Assembly (NCBI RefSeq): GCF_003290185.1
Contig: NZ_QNFY01000004.1
Location: 248,001 to 312,000, forward strand
Origin: Chryseobacterium lathyri
GTDB taxonomy: Bacteria; Bacteroidota; Bacteroidia; Flavobacteriales; Weeksellaceae
Length of the DNA: 64,000 nucleotides
Reading direction: 5' to 3'
In this document: positions 36,361-44,240 of the stretch, piece by piece
How the letters are laid out: every line of letters begins with the position of its first letter
How positions within the stretch are numbered: position 1 is the stretch's first letter
Program-made: the position numbers and the translations under genes
The notes under the pieces: model-generated
Databases searched by the model: none
Told to the model about the DNA's origin: nothing
The model's input: the letters and a program-made list of their open reading frames with translations, nothing else

Positions 36361-36834
36361 TTATTGAGGAATTCTCTTCATTGTAAATGTTCTCGTTTTA
36401 TATACAGTCGGATCTTGGGTCTCTTCTCTGAATGCTATATTTAAGGTAGCATCATTGAGCGTAATTATTTTACCATTGGACGGTTCTACGGTACCCTGAT
36501 ACTTAACTATTACCGTTTTTGCACTTTTATCATAGGTATAAGTAAAGTTTCTGTCTGACGTAATAGCACATTGTGGAGTTGTACCAATCTCTCCCCATTC
36601 AGTTCTTTTTCCCGATGCCTCAGTATTGAATCTCCATCTGCCCTCTTTCTGGCAGTCGGTATACGTAATAAGATCGGAAACAGGCTCCTCACCTACTTCT
36701 ACGGTAGTAACCACTTCTTTAAGCGGCTGCCAGACACCTACAAGAGGATATTCCATCTCATTATCGCCATCATCATTACATCCTGTAGCTACAAATAATG
36801 ATAAACCTGCAAATAGTAATGCTAATTTCTTCAT
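36361..36834 (-). CDS. Lipocalin-like lipoprotein
   Basis: A 157-residue lipoprotein: the signal ends FVATGC (C19). The mature part begins with the lipocalin-like pattern LVGVWQPLKE and continues as alternating beta strands (EGRWRFNTEASGKR, FTYTYDKSAKTVIVKYQG, TLNIAFREETQD), typical of the DUF4923/lipocalin-like small lipoproteins of Flavobacteriia. Ligand unknown. The start was chosen at ATG 36834, not 36849, because it gives a compact signal peptide. Confidence 0.75.
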   Translation of the reverse strand: MKKLALLFAGLSLFVATGCNDDGDNEMEYPLVGVWQPLKEVVTTVEVGEEPVSDLITYTDCQKEGRWRFNTEASGKRTEWGEIGTTPQCAITSDRNFTYTYDKSAKTVIVKYQGTVEPSNGKIITLNDATLNIAFREETQDPTVYKTRTFTMKRIPQ

Positions 36835-37007
36835 ATATAAAATTTTCAAGGGCTAAAATTATAATTTTTTTGATTTATAACCTCATTTTTTGTGAAAAAT
36901 TATTTTGATAATCTATATTTCTGAAAATTTTAAAGTATTATCCTTTAAAACAGCCTTTATTTAACAAAATATTGAATCTCAGTTTTTCCCCTATCTATTA
37001 AAAAAAC

Positions 37008-37015
37008 TATTTTTG
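37008..37015 (+). promoter_or_regulatory. Promoter box of the acyltransferase operon
   Basis: TATTTTTG matches TAnnTTTG exactly and lies 15 nt upstream of the ATG at 37031. It overlaps the alternative start at 37013, which is therefore unlikely. Confidence 0.5.
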
Positions 37016-37030
37016 CAGAAAGAAACAAAA

Positions 37031-38008
37031 ATGCAGAGTATAACGAAAAATAATTTTGACTTCATCCGTGTTCTCCTTGCTTTCATTGTCTTTGTAGGAC
37101 ATTTGGGAGCTTTAAGTGACTCCAGCCAGCTTACTTTTTTAACACACAGTCCTGTAGAAGTTGCCGTTTTTTCGTTTTTCATTGTCAGTGGATTCCTTAT
37201 TGCAAGGAGTTATGAGAGATCTTCCAGCCTGAAAAGCTACGTAAAGAAAAGAATCTCCAGAATTGTTCCCGCTTATCTCTTGGTTGTTTTACTCTGTACT
37301 GTCCTGCTGAGTCTGGTAAGTACGTTGCCTCTTTCCGATTATTTCGGAAACGTTCAGGTTTATAAATATTTCTTCTGGAATTCTATTTTCATGAATTTCA
37401 TGGCTCCTTCTCTTCCCGGGGTCTTCGGGAATGAAGCAGTCAACGGTGCTCTATGGACGCTTAAGATTGAAATGTGCTTTTATTTTGTTGTTCCCTTAAT
37501 CTTTTTATTATTCGGAAAAAATAATAAGTACAGGAATATCAGCCTGATCATTCTGTATTTTCTTTCTCTAGTTTTCCTTAATTATTTTGAAATGGCCGGA
37601 AAAATCTCCATATCCAAACAGTTGCCCGGCTCGCTATGTTATTTTATAGGCGGGATGCTGGGCTATTTTTATTTTGATCAGTTTATCAAATATAAAAACA
37701 CGCTCTTCATCATTGCTATTATTACGGTTTGGATAGATCTGATCTTACATATCAAATTATTTTCACCTATCATGATAAGTATTATTGTTCTGTATATTGC
37801 CTATTCATTCAAATTTCTGAACAATTTTGGGAAATACGGAGATTTCACTTACGGTATTTATATCTTCCACTTTCCTATTATCAGGGTATTTGCTACGCTT
37901 GGACTGTTTGCCAACTACAATCCTTTTTTCATGAGCTTTTTGTGTATGCTGGTCGTTATCGGAGTAGGAATTGCATCTTGGCATCTTTATGAGAAAAAAT
38001 TTTTATAA
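37031..38008 (+). CDS. Membrane-bound acyltransferase (acyltransferase 3/OafA family)
   Basis: A 325-residue polytopic protein with about ten helices. The family signature at the N-terminus is NNFDFIRVLLAFIVFVGHLG, which contains the catalytic-type histidine, and NGALWTLKIEMCFYFVVPLI lies in the middle. Such proteins transfer acetyl or other acyl groups to extracellular polysaccharide or LPS. It is followed after 16 nt by a glycosyltransferase gene, so a role in decorating a surface glycan is likely. Confidence 0.9.
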   Translation: MQSITKNNFDFIRVLLAFIVFVGHLGALSDSSQLTFLTHSPVEVAVFSFFIVSGFLIARSYERSSSLKSYVKKRISRIVPAYLLVVLLCTVLLSLVSTLPLSDYFGNVQVYKYFFWNSIFMNFMAPSLPGVFGNEAVNGALWTLKIEMCFYFVVPLIFLLFGKNNKYRNISLIILYFLSLVFLNYFEMAGKISISKQLPGSLCYFIGGMLGYFYFDQFIKYKNTLFIIAIITVWIDLILHIKLFSPIMISIIVLYIAYSFKFLNNFGKYGDFTYGIYIFHFPIIRVFATLGLFANYNPFFMSFLCMLVVIGVGIASWHLYEKKFL

Positions 38009-38024
38009 TTTTACCCCAGTAAAA

Positions 38025-38786
38025 ATGCAAATGAAAGACCTGGTCTCCATCATCACTCCCTGTTACAATTCTGCCGAATTCATCGAAGAAACGATACAAT
38101 CTGTTCTAAACCAGACCTATGACAATTGGGAATGGCTGATCACCGATGACCTTTCCAAAGATAATACCGTAGAAATCATAAGAAAATACAATGATCCCAG
38201 GATAAAATTACAGGTCCTGGAGAAAAACGGCGGTGCCGGAAATGCCAGAAATAACAGCCTGGAAAGAGCCACTGGGCGATATATTGCTTTTCTGGATTCT
38301 GATGATTTCTGGTATCCTGAATATCTGGAAACGATGACAGATTATATGCAGGAAAATAATGCGGAACTGGTCTACTGCAATTATTCAAGATGTAATGAGC
38401 AGTTACAGCCTGTTTTAAAAGATTTCCTGGCAGATAAGATAGTAACCTTCTCCAATCTTCTGAAAACCTGCAGACTGGCTCCGGTTTCTACCATGTACGA
38501 TACCAAAAGGGTGGGGAAATTCTTATTCCCTATAAAAAGCAAGCGTGAAGATCACGTGATGTGGCTAAACCTGTTAAAAGTAATTCCTGAAGGAATGCCC
38601 ATCAATAAGACACTGGCAAAATACAGGATGCGTGAGAACAGTGTTTCCCGAAAGAAAAAAAATATCATTAAGGATCAGTATCTGGTCTACAAAGACTTTA
38701 TGGGGTTTTCTACTGTAAAATCCTTTTATTATACGGCCAATTGGGCCATAAACGGATTTCTGAAATATTCTAAAATTTTCAATTAA
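38025..38786 (+). CDS. Family 2 glycosyltransferase
   Basis: A 253-residue GT-A fold enzyme. It shows VSIITPCYNSAEFIEETIQS, the sugar-nucleotide region RIKLQVLEKNGGAGNARNNS and the DxD motif FLDSDDFW. It probably adds a sugar to a surface glycan. The start was placed at ATG 38025 (38031 also possible), because upstream in-frame codons overlap the acyltransferase gene. Its TAA overlaps the ATG of the next gene by one base. Confidence 0.9.
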   Translation: MQMKDLVSIITPCYNSAEFIEETIQSVLNQTYDNWEWLITDDLSKDNTVEIIRKYNDPRIKLQVLEKNGGAGNARNNSLERATGRYIAFLDSDDFWYPEYLETMTDYMQENNAELVYCNYSRCNEQLQPVLKDFLADKIVTFSNLLKTCRLAPVSTMYDTKRVGKFLFPIKSKREDHVMWLNLLKVIPEGMPINKTLAKYRMRENSVSRKKKNIIKDQYLVYKDFMGFSTVKSFYYTANWAINGFLKYSKIFN

Positions 38787-39412
38787 TGGAATATTCAAAA
38801 GAGTTTAAAGCTGCCTTAAGTGCTTTTTCCAGCATAGAAAAAGACCGGCTTATTTTCAGATTGCTGAAAAAAGATAAGCTTTTATCTAAAAAACTGTATT
38901 TTGAACTGATCGATCAGGAAACTACGGATGATAAGAGAAATGCTATGGAAGAGAATGTTGCAGAACAGGTTCTTCTGGCCTCAAAATATGTTGGAAACGC
39001 CAAATATTTTCTTACTATTATCCGAAAGCTGAGTGCAGAAATAACAGAGCACATCAAAATTACAACGGATAAATTCGGGGAAGTTTCTCTGAATCTTTTG
39101 CTGGTGAACAGAATTCTGGATTCCAACAGTGATTTCAGCAGACAGCGATTTGATAATGTGTACAAGCTCTACATTTATATCATTAATAAAGTGTTTAAGG
39201 CATTGGTATTAACAAAAAAGCTGGACGAAGATTACTGGATGGAAATTGATGAGCTCCTGAGAGAAACACGAAATAAAATCTCTGAAAATCATTATTTGCA
39301 GAAACTTTGCATCAATAATGGTCTGGATATTAACTGGCTTGAATCTGATAATATTCCGGAAAATATAGAGCAGATCATGAAAGACACCAAAAGTCAGGGA
39401 TTTTTACGATAA
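38786..39412 (+). CDS. Unknown protein in a glycan gene cluster
   Basis: 208 residues, predicted mostly helical, with many charged residues (DRLIFRLLKKDKLLSKKLYF, KYFLTIIRKLSAEITEHIKI). No signal peptide, membrane helix or known motif was recognised. Translationally coupled to the glycosyltransferase (one-base overlap) and overlapping the convergent waaA by 9 nt. It may act with the glycosyltransferase, but this rests on position alone. Confidence 0.7.
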   Translation: MEYSKEFKAALSAFSSIEKDRLIFRLLKKDKLLSKKLYFELIDQETTDDKRNAMEENVAEQVLLASKYVGNAKYFLTIIRKLSAEITEHIKITTDKFGEVSLNLLLVNRILDSNSDFSRQRFDNVYKLYIYIINKVFKALVLTKKLDEDYWMEIDELLRETRNKISENHYLQKLCINNGLDINWLESDNIPENIEQIMKDTKSQGFLR

Positions 39413-40636
39413 TATCTTCTGCAGGATAAGATTTGTGGCATCCGGCTTTTCTTTTATAAATTTTCTTGCATTTCCAGACATTTCCTGTAACTCTTCTTCA
39501 TTATTAAGAAGAAACAATACAAAATCTGCTGCGGCATATTCTTCTGAAAAAGACTTTCCTCCGCCGGCTGCAATCAGATCGTCTGCCTCAGGATTTTTTT
39601 TATAATGATCCCCAAAAATCACAGGAGTCCCGAACGTAGCTGCTTCCAGAATATTATGCAGACCTGCATCATGAAAACCTCCGCCTACCACCGCCACATC
39701 TGCATAAGAATATAGTTTTGACAACAAACCAATGCTGTCGATGATTAAAATCTGATGTCTGGAAACGGAAAGCTCCGTATTTCGTATTTCGCTGTATAAT
39801 AGGGCTTCGGGGAAAATATTCTTCAAATGCTCCACTCTTTTCAGATCATGGGGAGCAATAATCAGTTTCAAATCAGCATTCATTCTGAAAACTGTGGCAG
39901 CAATCTTTTCTTCAGCCTGCCACGAGCTTCCGAATACAACAGATTGATGCTCTCCTATAAAATCTGCAATAAATTCAACATGATTATCTCTTGCCCGGAG
40001 TTGTTTTACCCTGTCAAACCTTGTATCTCCTGCTACTGAAGAATTGACCAATCCAATACTCTTGGCTAATGCATAAGAAAAGGTGGTCTGATGAAAAAAC
40101 CAGTCTACCTCTTTTTTGAGCTGCTTTACAAACCATTTTCCATAAGATGTGAAGAAAGCCTGGCTTTCATAAAACAAGGCAGAAATTACATAAATCTTAG
40201 CTCCATGCTCTTTAAGCTCTGCCAGAAGATGATACCAGTAGTCATATTTAACCGTAAAAAACAATTCTGTATCAAACCGGGAAATAAACTCTTTTACCTT
40301 ACTTTTTTTATCGAAAGGCAAATAGCAGATCACATCTGCGATATGTTTCTTTTTTACAACATTTTCATAACCGGATGGAGAAAAGAAGGTGACAAGGATC
40401 TTGTGCTCCGGAAATTTTTCTTTCAACTTTTCCAAAACAGGAAGCCCCTGCTCATATTCGCCGAGACTGGCCGCATGCATCCAGATCACCTTGTCTGAGG
40501 GCGAAAATGCAGCTTTTACTTTGTGTAAAGACTGCTTTCTTCCTTCAACTCCTTTTTTAGTTTTATCATTAAACAAAGAGAAAACTTTCATTCCGAAAAT
40601 GAGCAGGCTGACAAATATGTTGTATAAGAAAGACAT
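39404..40636 (-). CDS. waaA: 3-deoxy-D-manno-octulosonic acid (Kdo) transferase
   Basis: A 410-residue GT30 enzyme that attaches Kdo to lipid A precursor at the inner membrane. An N-terminal anchor helix (SLLIFGMKVFSLF) is followed by WMHAASLGEYEQGLPVLEKL, TFFSPSGYE, KYDYWYHLL and the C-terminal donor site GGGFHDAGLHNILEAATFG. The length is standard. It lies 4 bp downstream of the cupin gene on the minus strand. Confidence 0.95.
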   Translation of the reverse strand: MSFLYNIFVSLLIFGMKVFSLFNDKTKKGVEGRKQSLHKVKAAFSPSDKVIWMHAASLGEYEQGLPVLEKLKEKFPEHKILVTFFSPSGYENVVKKKHIADVICYLPFDKKSKVKEFISRFDTELFFTVKYDYWYHLLAELKEHGAKIYVISALFYESQAFFTSYGKWFVKQLKKEVDWFFHQTTFSYALAKSIGLVNSSVAGDTRFDRVKQLRARDNHVEFIADFIGEHQSVVFGSSWQAEEKIAATVFRMNADLKLIIAPHDLKRVEHLKNIFPEALLYSEIRNTELSVSRHQILIIDSIGLLSKLYSYADVAVVGGGFHDAGLHNILEAATFGTPVIFGDHYKKNPEADDLIAAGGGKSFSEEYAAADFVLFLLNNEEELQEMSGNARKFIKEKPDATNLILQKILS

Positions 40637-40640
40637 TTAA

Positions 40641-40985
40641 TTATTTTTCAATTTCAATTCGGTCGTTATGGGTAGATGGGCTGGAGATAACAAGAAACTC
40701 CACTTCATCCTGAGATTCGTTGGATATAAAATGTTCTGATTTAGGTTGAATGGAAATACTTTCTCCCGCCTTAACAGAAAACTTTTCATTATTGATATAC
40801 AATATGGCTTCCCCTTTTAAAATATAAAAAACCTGTTCTGCCATTTCATGGAAATGCAGTTTTTCAGCAGTTCCGGCAGGCATTTTTTCCTGCTTTACGG
40901 AAAGATTGTGGGAATCATTCAGGATCCAGCTGTCACAGCCGTTTCCCCAGGTATAGTGTACTGAATTATCTTTAGAATATATCAT
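40641..40985 (-). CDS. Cupin domain protein
   Basis: A 114-residue single cupin. The metal-binding pattern is visible as EKLHFHEMAEQVFYILKGEA and the second motif as GESISIQPKSEHFISNESQ. Substrate unknown. Its ATG overlaps the stop of the DUF1648 gene (ATGA), and waaA follows after 4 nt, so it is part of a tight minus-strand operon. Confidence 0.88.
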   Translation of the reverse strand: MIYSKDNSVHYTWGNGCDSWILNDSHNLSVKQEKMPAGTAEKLHFHEMAEQVFYILKGEAILYINNEKFSVKAGESISIQPKSEHFISNESQDEVEFLVISSPSTHNDRIEIEK

Positions 40986-41449
40986 TTGAATATCGCTACA
41001 AAAATAAAAACCACGATCAGGCTTCCTATTACCGATAAAATAGCTGTAGATAATGGAACTCTAGGCTTCACGTTTTCATCAAAGGAATAACGGAACATAT
41101 AATCCTGACTATTCATAAAAATAAACATTATTAATACAAATAGCCATCTTATAAAAACTTCCATGATCAGGAATTGGGCATCCTTATTCTGGTCTGTGAT
41201 TTCTACAGGAAAATTAGCGGTTTCCGGATGTCTTAAGGTATATACAAACATAAAATAGAAAGCCGTTCCCAGAATCGGTGTTAAAAAAGAAAAGGCTTTG
41301 TTTCCAAAATTATCAGCCTTTCCGTCAAAATCGAAATGTACCGGAATTCGTTTAGGAAGGGTTTTGTAATGTTTCAGGGTAAACCACCAGAAAAAAACCA
41401 CCAATCCGAAATTAAAAATATCAAAAGCTGTGAAAATAATATTCTCCAT
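40982..41449 (-). CDS. DUF1648 domain membrane protein
   Basis: 155 residues with four hydrophobic helices. The motif LPKRIPVHFDFDGKADNFG at residues about 31-50 is the DUF1648 signature. Related domains are found in SdpI-type immunity or signalling proteins, but this one stands alone and its role is unknown. Overlaps the cupin gene by 4 nt. Confidence 0.85.
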   Translation of the reverse strand: MENIIFTAFDIFNFGLVVFFWWFTLKHYKTLPKRIPVHFDFDGKADNFGNKAFSFLTPILGTAFYFMFVYTLRHPETANFPVEITDQNKDAQFLIMEVFIRWLFVLIMFIFMNSQDYMFRYSFDENVKPRVPLSTAILSVIGSLIVVFIFVAIFK

Positions 41450-41466
41450 TCAGACTGTATTTAAGA

Positions 41467-42183
41467 TTAGAGTACGTTTTTGATCACTCTCAGCTTATGG
41501 GTATGCTTATTCATTTCTTTGTTAAAGATGCCGGTAGAATCCAGAATATCTATTCTCACTTTTCCCGAAGCATGAATAATCTTCTGATTCTCAAGCATAA
41601 TCCCCACGTGAATAATTTTGCCTTCAGGGTTTTCAAAAAATGCTAAATCACCTGGCTGGCTTTCTTCAACGAAAGTTAAAGGGACACCTACTTCTGCCTG
41701 CTGATAAGTATCTCTAGGTAATTTAATATCATGGATCTTGTATACCAGCTGTGTAAAACCGGAACAGTCTACTGCAAAAAAACTCTTTCCGCCCCATAGG
41801 TAAGGAACGTTAAGAAATTCTCTGGCAGCTAAAGCTATACTCTCACGGAGATCGTGACTTCTTCTTGAAGCCACCGCAGGAAATTCTACTTCGGAACCCA
41901 TTGACAGAAGGGTTTTTCCGTCATTCATTAACACTGAGGAAAAATCTTCAGTCACCACGGTAACCTTTCTTTTTGCCAGCTCTTCCTCTGTTACAGGTTT
42001 CAGCTGTTTGGTATCCATCCATCCTTCATAACCATCATAATGCATTTTTATTCTGGTCCAGTTTTTATTCACTTCCAGAATATCAGCGCTTTCTCCAAAC
42101 AGTATTTCCGTAACAATTTCCGCTTTGTCAGAATTCTCTGCACGAACCGGTGCTACAGTAACATTACAAATTCCTTTATTCAT
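41467..42183 (-). CDS. NlpC/P60 (C40) peptidoglycan endopeptidase with SH3 domain
   Basis: A 238-residue protein with an N-terminal bacterial SH3-like domain (AEIVTEILFGESADILEVN, WTRIKMHYDGYEGWM) and a C-terminal NlpC/P60 domain. The catalytic Cys is in FAVDCSGFTQLVYK, the His in GKIIHVGIML, and a third polar residue follows in KIIHASG. The family cuts gamma-D-glutamyl-diamino acid bonds in peptidoglycan stems. No signal peptide is evident, so it may act on recycled peptides in the cytoplasm, as some Bacteroidota members do. Confidence 0.9.
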   Translation of the reverse strand: MNKGICNVTVAPVRAENSDKAEIVTEILFGESADILEVNKNWTRIKMHYDGYEGWMDTKQLKPVTEEELAKRKVTVVTEDFSSVLMNDGKTLLSMGSEVEFPAVASRRSHDLRESIALAAREFLNVPYLWGGKSFFAVDCSGFTQLVYKIHDIKLPRDTYQQAEVGVPLTFVEESQPGDLAFFENPEGKIIHVGIMLENQKIIHASGKVRIDILDSTGIFNKEMNKHTHKLRVIKNVL

Positions 42184-42272
42184 TCATTCTAAATTAAAAG
42201 ATTCAATGATTTAAAAATTAAAGAATTAGATTCCGTAAAATCTTTTATTTTTTTAATTTTTAAATCTTTTGC

Positions 42273-42920
42273 CTATTTTCTTCTCAGAAAATTCACTCCG
42301 TCACGCAAAGGTAAAATAAGATTTTCAAAATCATCGTCTTTTGCAATCAAATCATTGAGTTCCTTGATAACCTGCGTAGATCTCTGTTTCGGATTTTCCT
42401 CCAGCACTTTTCCGTACCATAAAACGTTATCAAACATCACTACCGAACCTGTTTTTGTTCTGGGCTTGATTAGTCTGAAGTATTCCGCATAATTTTCTTT
42501 ATCAGCATCTATGAAAACAAGGTCAAAAAACTCATCAGTATCTCTTAAAAATTCTTTGGCATCCTGAAGCTTAAAATCGATCTGTCCGGCATATTCACTT
42601 TCTTCAAAATATTTTTTTGGAAGGTAAGCAAGATCTTCGTTCACATCCAGTGTGGTAATTTTCCCATCTTTGGCCAGTCCTGCTGTCAGGCATAGTGTGG
42701 CATATCCTGTAAAGGTTCCTATTTCCAGCACATTCTTAGGCTGTATCATTTGAGAAATAATAGTTAAAAGTCTTCCCTGCTGATATCCTGATATCATATG
42801 CGGCTGTGTAGTTTTCTGATAGGTCTCTCTTCTCAGTTTTTTCAGAATTTCAGGTTCCGAGGAAGCATGCGTTTCCAGATACCTGTCCATTTCAGGATTT
42901 TTTTCTTCAAAAAAGCTCAT
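42273..42920 (-). CDS. SAM-dependent O-methyltransferase (catechol-type)
   Basis: 215 residues of the O-methyltransferase family 3. SAM motif I is VLEIGTFTGYATLCLTAGL; motif DFKLQDAKEFL and the metal-site region FIDADKENYAEYF plus MFDNVLWYGKV follow. It methylates catechol-like substrates; the natural one is unknown. The start was chosen at ATG 42920 rather than 42947 from the family pattern MSFFEEKNP. Confidence 0.9.
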   Translation of the reverse strand: MSFFEEKNPEMDRYLETHASSEPEILKKLRRETYQKTTQPHMISGYQQGRLLTIISQMIQPKNVLEIGTFTGYATLCLTAGLAKDGKITTLDVNEDLAYLPKKYFEESEYAGQIDFKLQDAKEFLRDTDEFFDLVFIDADKENYAEYFRLIKPRTKTGSVVMFDNVLWYGKVLEENPKQRSTQVIKELNDLIAKDDDFENLILPLRDGVNFLRRK

Positions 42921-43003
42921 ACTGCAATTCTTTTTTATGTTATTCAAAAGTACTTAAATATAAAGAAAAAATTATTATTGGTCGGCATTTTTCATCCGTT
43001 TCT

Positions 43004-43040
43004 CCGTAAAAAACCCATTGAAAATACCGTAAAAATACGG
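43004..43040. promoter_or_regulatory. Paired operator-like CCGTAAAAA sites
   Basis: CCGTAAAAA occurs at 43004-43012 and again at 43027-43035, exactly 23 bp apart (about two helical turns). The second copy is part of the inverted repeat CCGTA-AAAA-TACGG (43027-43040). Both lie just upstream of the promoter of the small gene at 43108, the position expected for a dimeric regulator. Confidence 0.5.
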
Positions 43041-43064
43041 ATATGTTTGCCTGAAAGATAGTAA

Positions 43065-43072
43065 TACATTTG
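43065..43072 (+). promoter_or_regulatory. Promoter box of the small gene
   Basis: TACATTTG, an exact TAnnTTTG match, 35 nt before the ATG at 43108. Confidence 0.55.
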
Positions 43073-43107
43073 CACAGAACAAGGGGTAAAAACACTAAGA
43101 CAAAACA

Positions 43108-43263
43108 ATGAATGCAGGAGGAAAACTAATTAACACAGAGAATCAGAAGACCGCAAGGCCAAATGGCAGTGCGGATTCTTCGTCCAAAAAAACTAAGACA
43201 GAAATATCCAACTCATTTTTTCAACGAATTATTTCATTATTGAAAAAAGAAGAATTAATTTGA
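43108..43263 (+). CDS. Small 51-residue protein of unknown function
   Basis: ATG at 43108 to TGA at 43261-43263 encodes 51 residues. The first 36 residues are polar and probably disordered (MNAGGKLINTENQKTARPNG, then a Ser/Lys/Thr stretch). The last 15 (SFFQRIISLLKKEEL) could form an amphipathic helix. The gene has its own promoter box, paired operator-like repeats upstream and a strong terminator beginning 8 bp after the stop, which supports expression. No family was recognised. It could also be a regulatory RNA with an incidental reading frame. Confidence 0.55.
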   Translation: MNAGGKLINTENQKTARPNGSADSSSKKTKTEISNSFFQRIISLLKKEELI

Positions 43264-43270
43264 TTAAAAA

Positions 43271-43298
43271 AAATCCCGAATGACTTCGGGATTTTTTT
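43271..43298. terminator. Bidirectional terminator between the small gene and the OmpA-like gene
   Basis: AAATCCCGAA-TGAC-TTCGGGATTT with seven T on the plus side and an A-run (T on the minus strand) on the other. Confidence 0.88.
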
Positions 43299-43316
43299 AT
43301 GGGTATGTATGTTCAA

Positions 43317-44150
43317 TTACTTCTTAGGAGCAATATCCATTAATTTCATGAATTCATCCAGCTTAGGCATAATGATGATTTCCGTTCTTCTGTTTTCCGC
43401 TCTTCCTGAAACACTCATATTGGTTGCTTTAGGATTGTATTCGGAACGTCCTCCCGCAGTAATTCTTGCTGGATCTACTCCGAACTGCGTCTGAAGAACC
43501 TTCGCAATTGCTGTACCTCTCAATACAGAAAGATCCCAGTTATCTCTTGGCAGATTAGGTGAGCTTAATGGTGCATTATCTGTATTACCTTCAATCAATA
43601 CAGAATATTTATCATAATCATTAATTACCTTAGCTACTTTTCCTAATACTTCCTGAGCAGCAGGCAGTACGTTATAATCTCCTGTTTTGTATAGCATTTT
43701 ATCAGAAAGCGAGATCATTACCACTCCTTTCAACACTTTCACCTGTACGTCATCATCCGCTACATTATCAAGAGATCTTTTAAGCTTGTTGGACAGTGCC
43801 ATATTCAGACTGTCATTTTTAGCATTGTTTGAAATCAGCTGTTTGATATATGAATTGGAAGCATTGATCTCTCCAACCAGTTTATCAATATTAGCTGAAC
43901 TTTTTCCTGTATTTGAAAGACATGCATCCAGAGATGATTTCAAAGCATCGTGCTGGCTTTTTAAAAGATTATTCTCACCTGACAATGCAGAATTCTGAGA
44001 CTTTAAATCCTGGATCTCTCTTTGTCTTTCACCGATATTTTCAATACACTGCTTATAATTGGAGCTTAATGCATCATACTGTTTTTTACTGACACAAGAG
44101 GTCAATCCCAACGCCATTACAGTTACTCCTAAAATTTTAATAATCTTCAT
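43317..44150 (-). CDS. OmpA-family peptidoglycan-binding lipoprotein
   Basis: A 277-residue lipoprotein (signal ends LGLTSC, C19). Residues about 25-130 form a coiled coil (DLKSQNSALSGENNLLKSQH). The C-terminal OmpA-like domain has VLIEGNTDNAPLSSPNLPRD, LSVLRGTAIAKVLQ and SGRAENRRTEIIIMP, which bind diaminopimelate in peptidoglycan. It resembles Pal/MotB-type wall anchors. It is divergent from tilS; a TAnnTTTG box (complement of CAAAGTTA, 44173-44180) lies 23 bp upstream. Confidence 0.9.
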   Translation of the reverse strand: MKIIKILGVTVMALGLTSCVSKKQYDALSSNYKQCIENIGERQREIQDLKSQNSALSGENNLLKSQHDALKSSLDACLSNTGKSSANIDKLVGEINASNSYIKQLISNNAKNDSLNMALSNKLKRSLDNVADDDVQVKVLKGVVMISLSDKMLYKTGDYNVLPAAQEVLGKVAKVINDYDKYSVLIEGNTDNAPLSSPNLPRDNWDLSVLRGTAIAKVLQTQFGVDPARITAGGRSEYNPKATNMSVSGRAENRRTEIIIMPKLDEFMKLMDIAPKK

Positions 44151-44206
44151 ATGTAATCATTTTTAGACGAATCAAAGTTAGGAAAATTGAATTGAATTTT
44201 ATGGAT

Positions 44207-44214
44207 TATCTTTG
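44207..44214 (+). promoter_or_regulatory. Promoter box of tilS
   Basis: TATCTTTG, an exact match to TAnnTTTG, 26 nt before the TTG start at 44241. Confidence 0.55.
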
Positions 44215-44240
44215 CATAAAAGAAATCTTCAACATACCCT

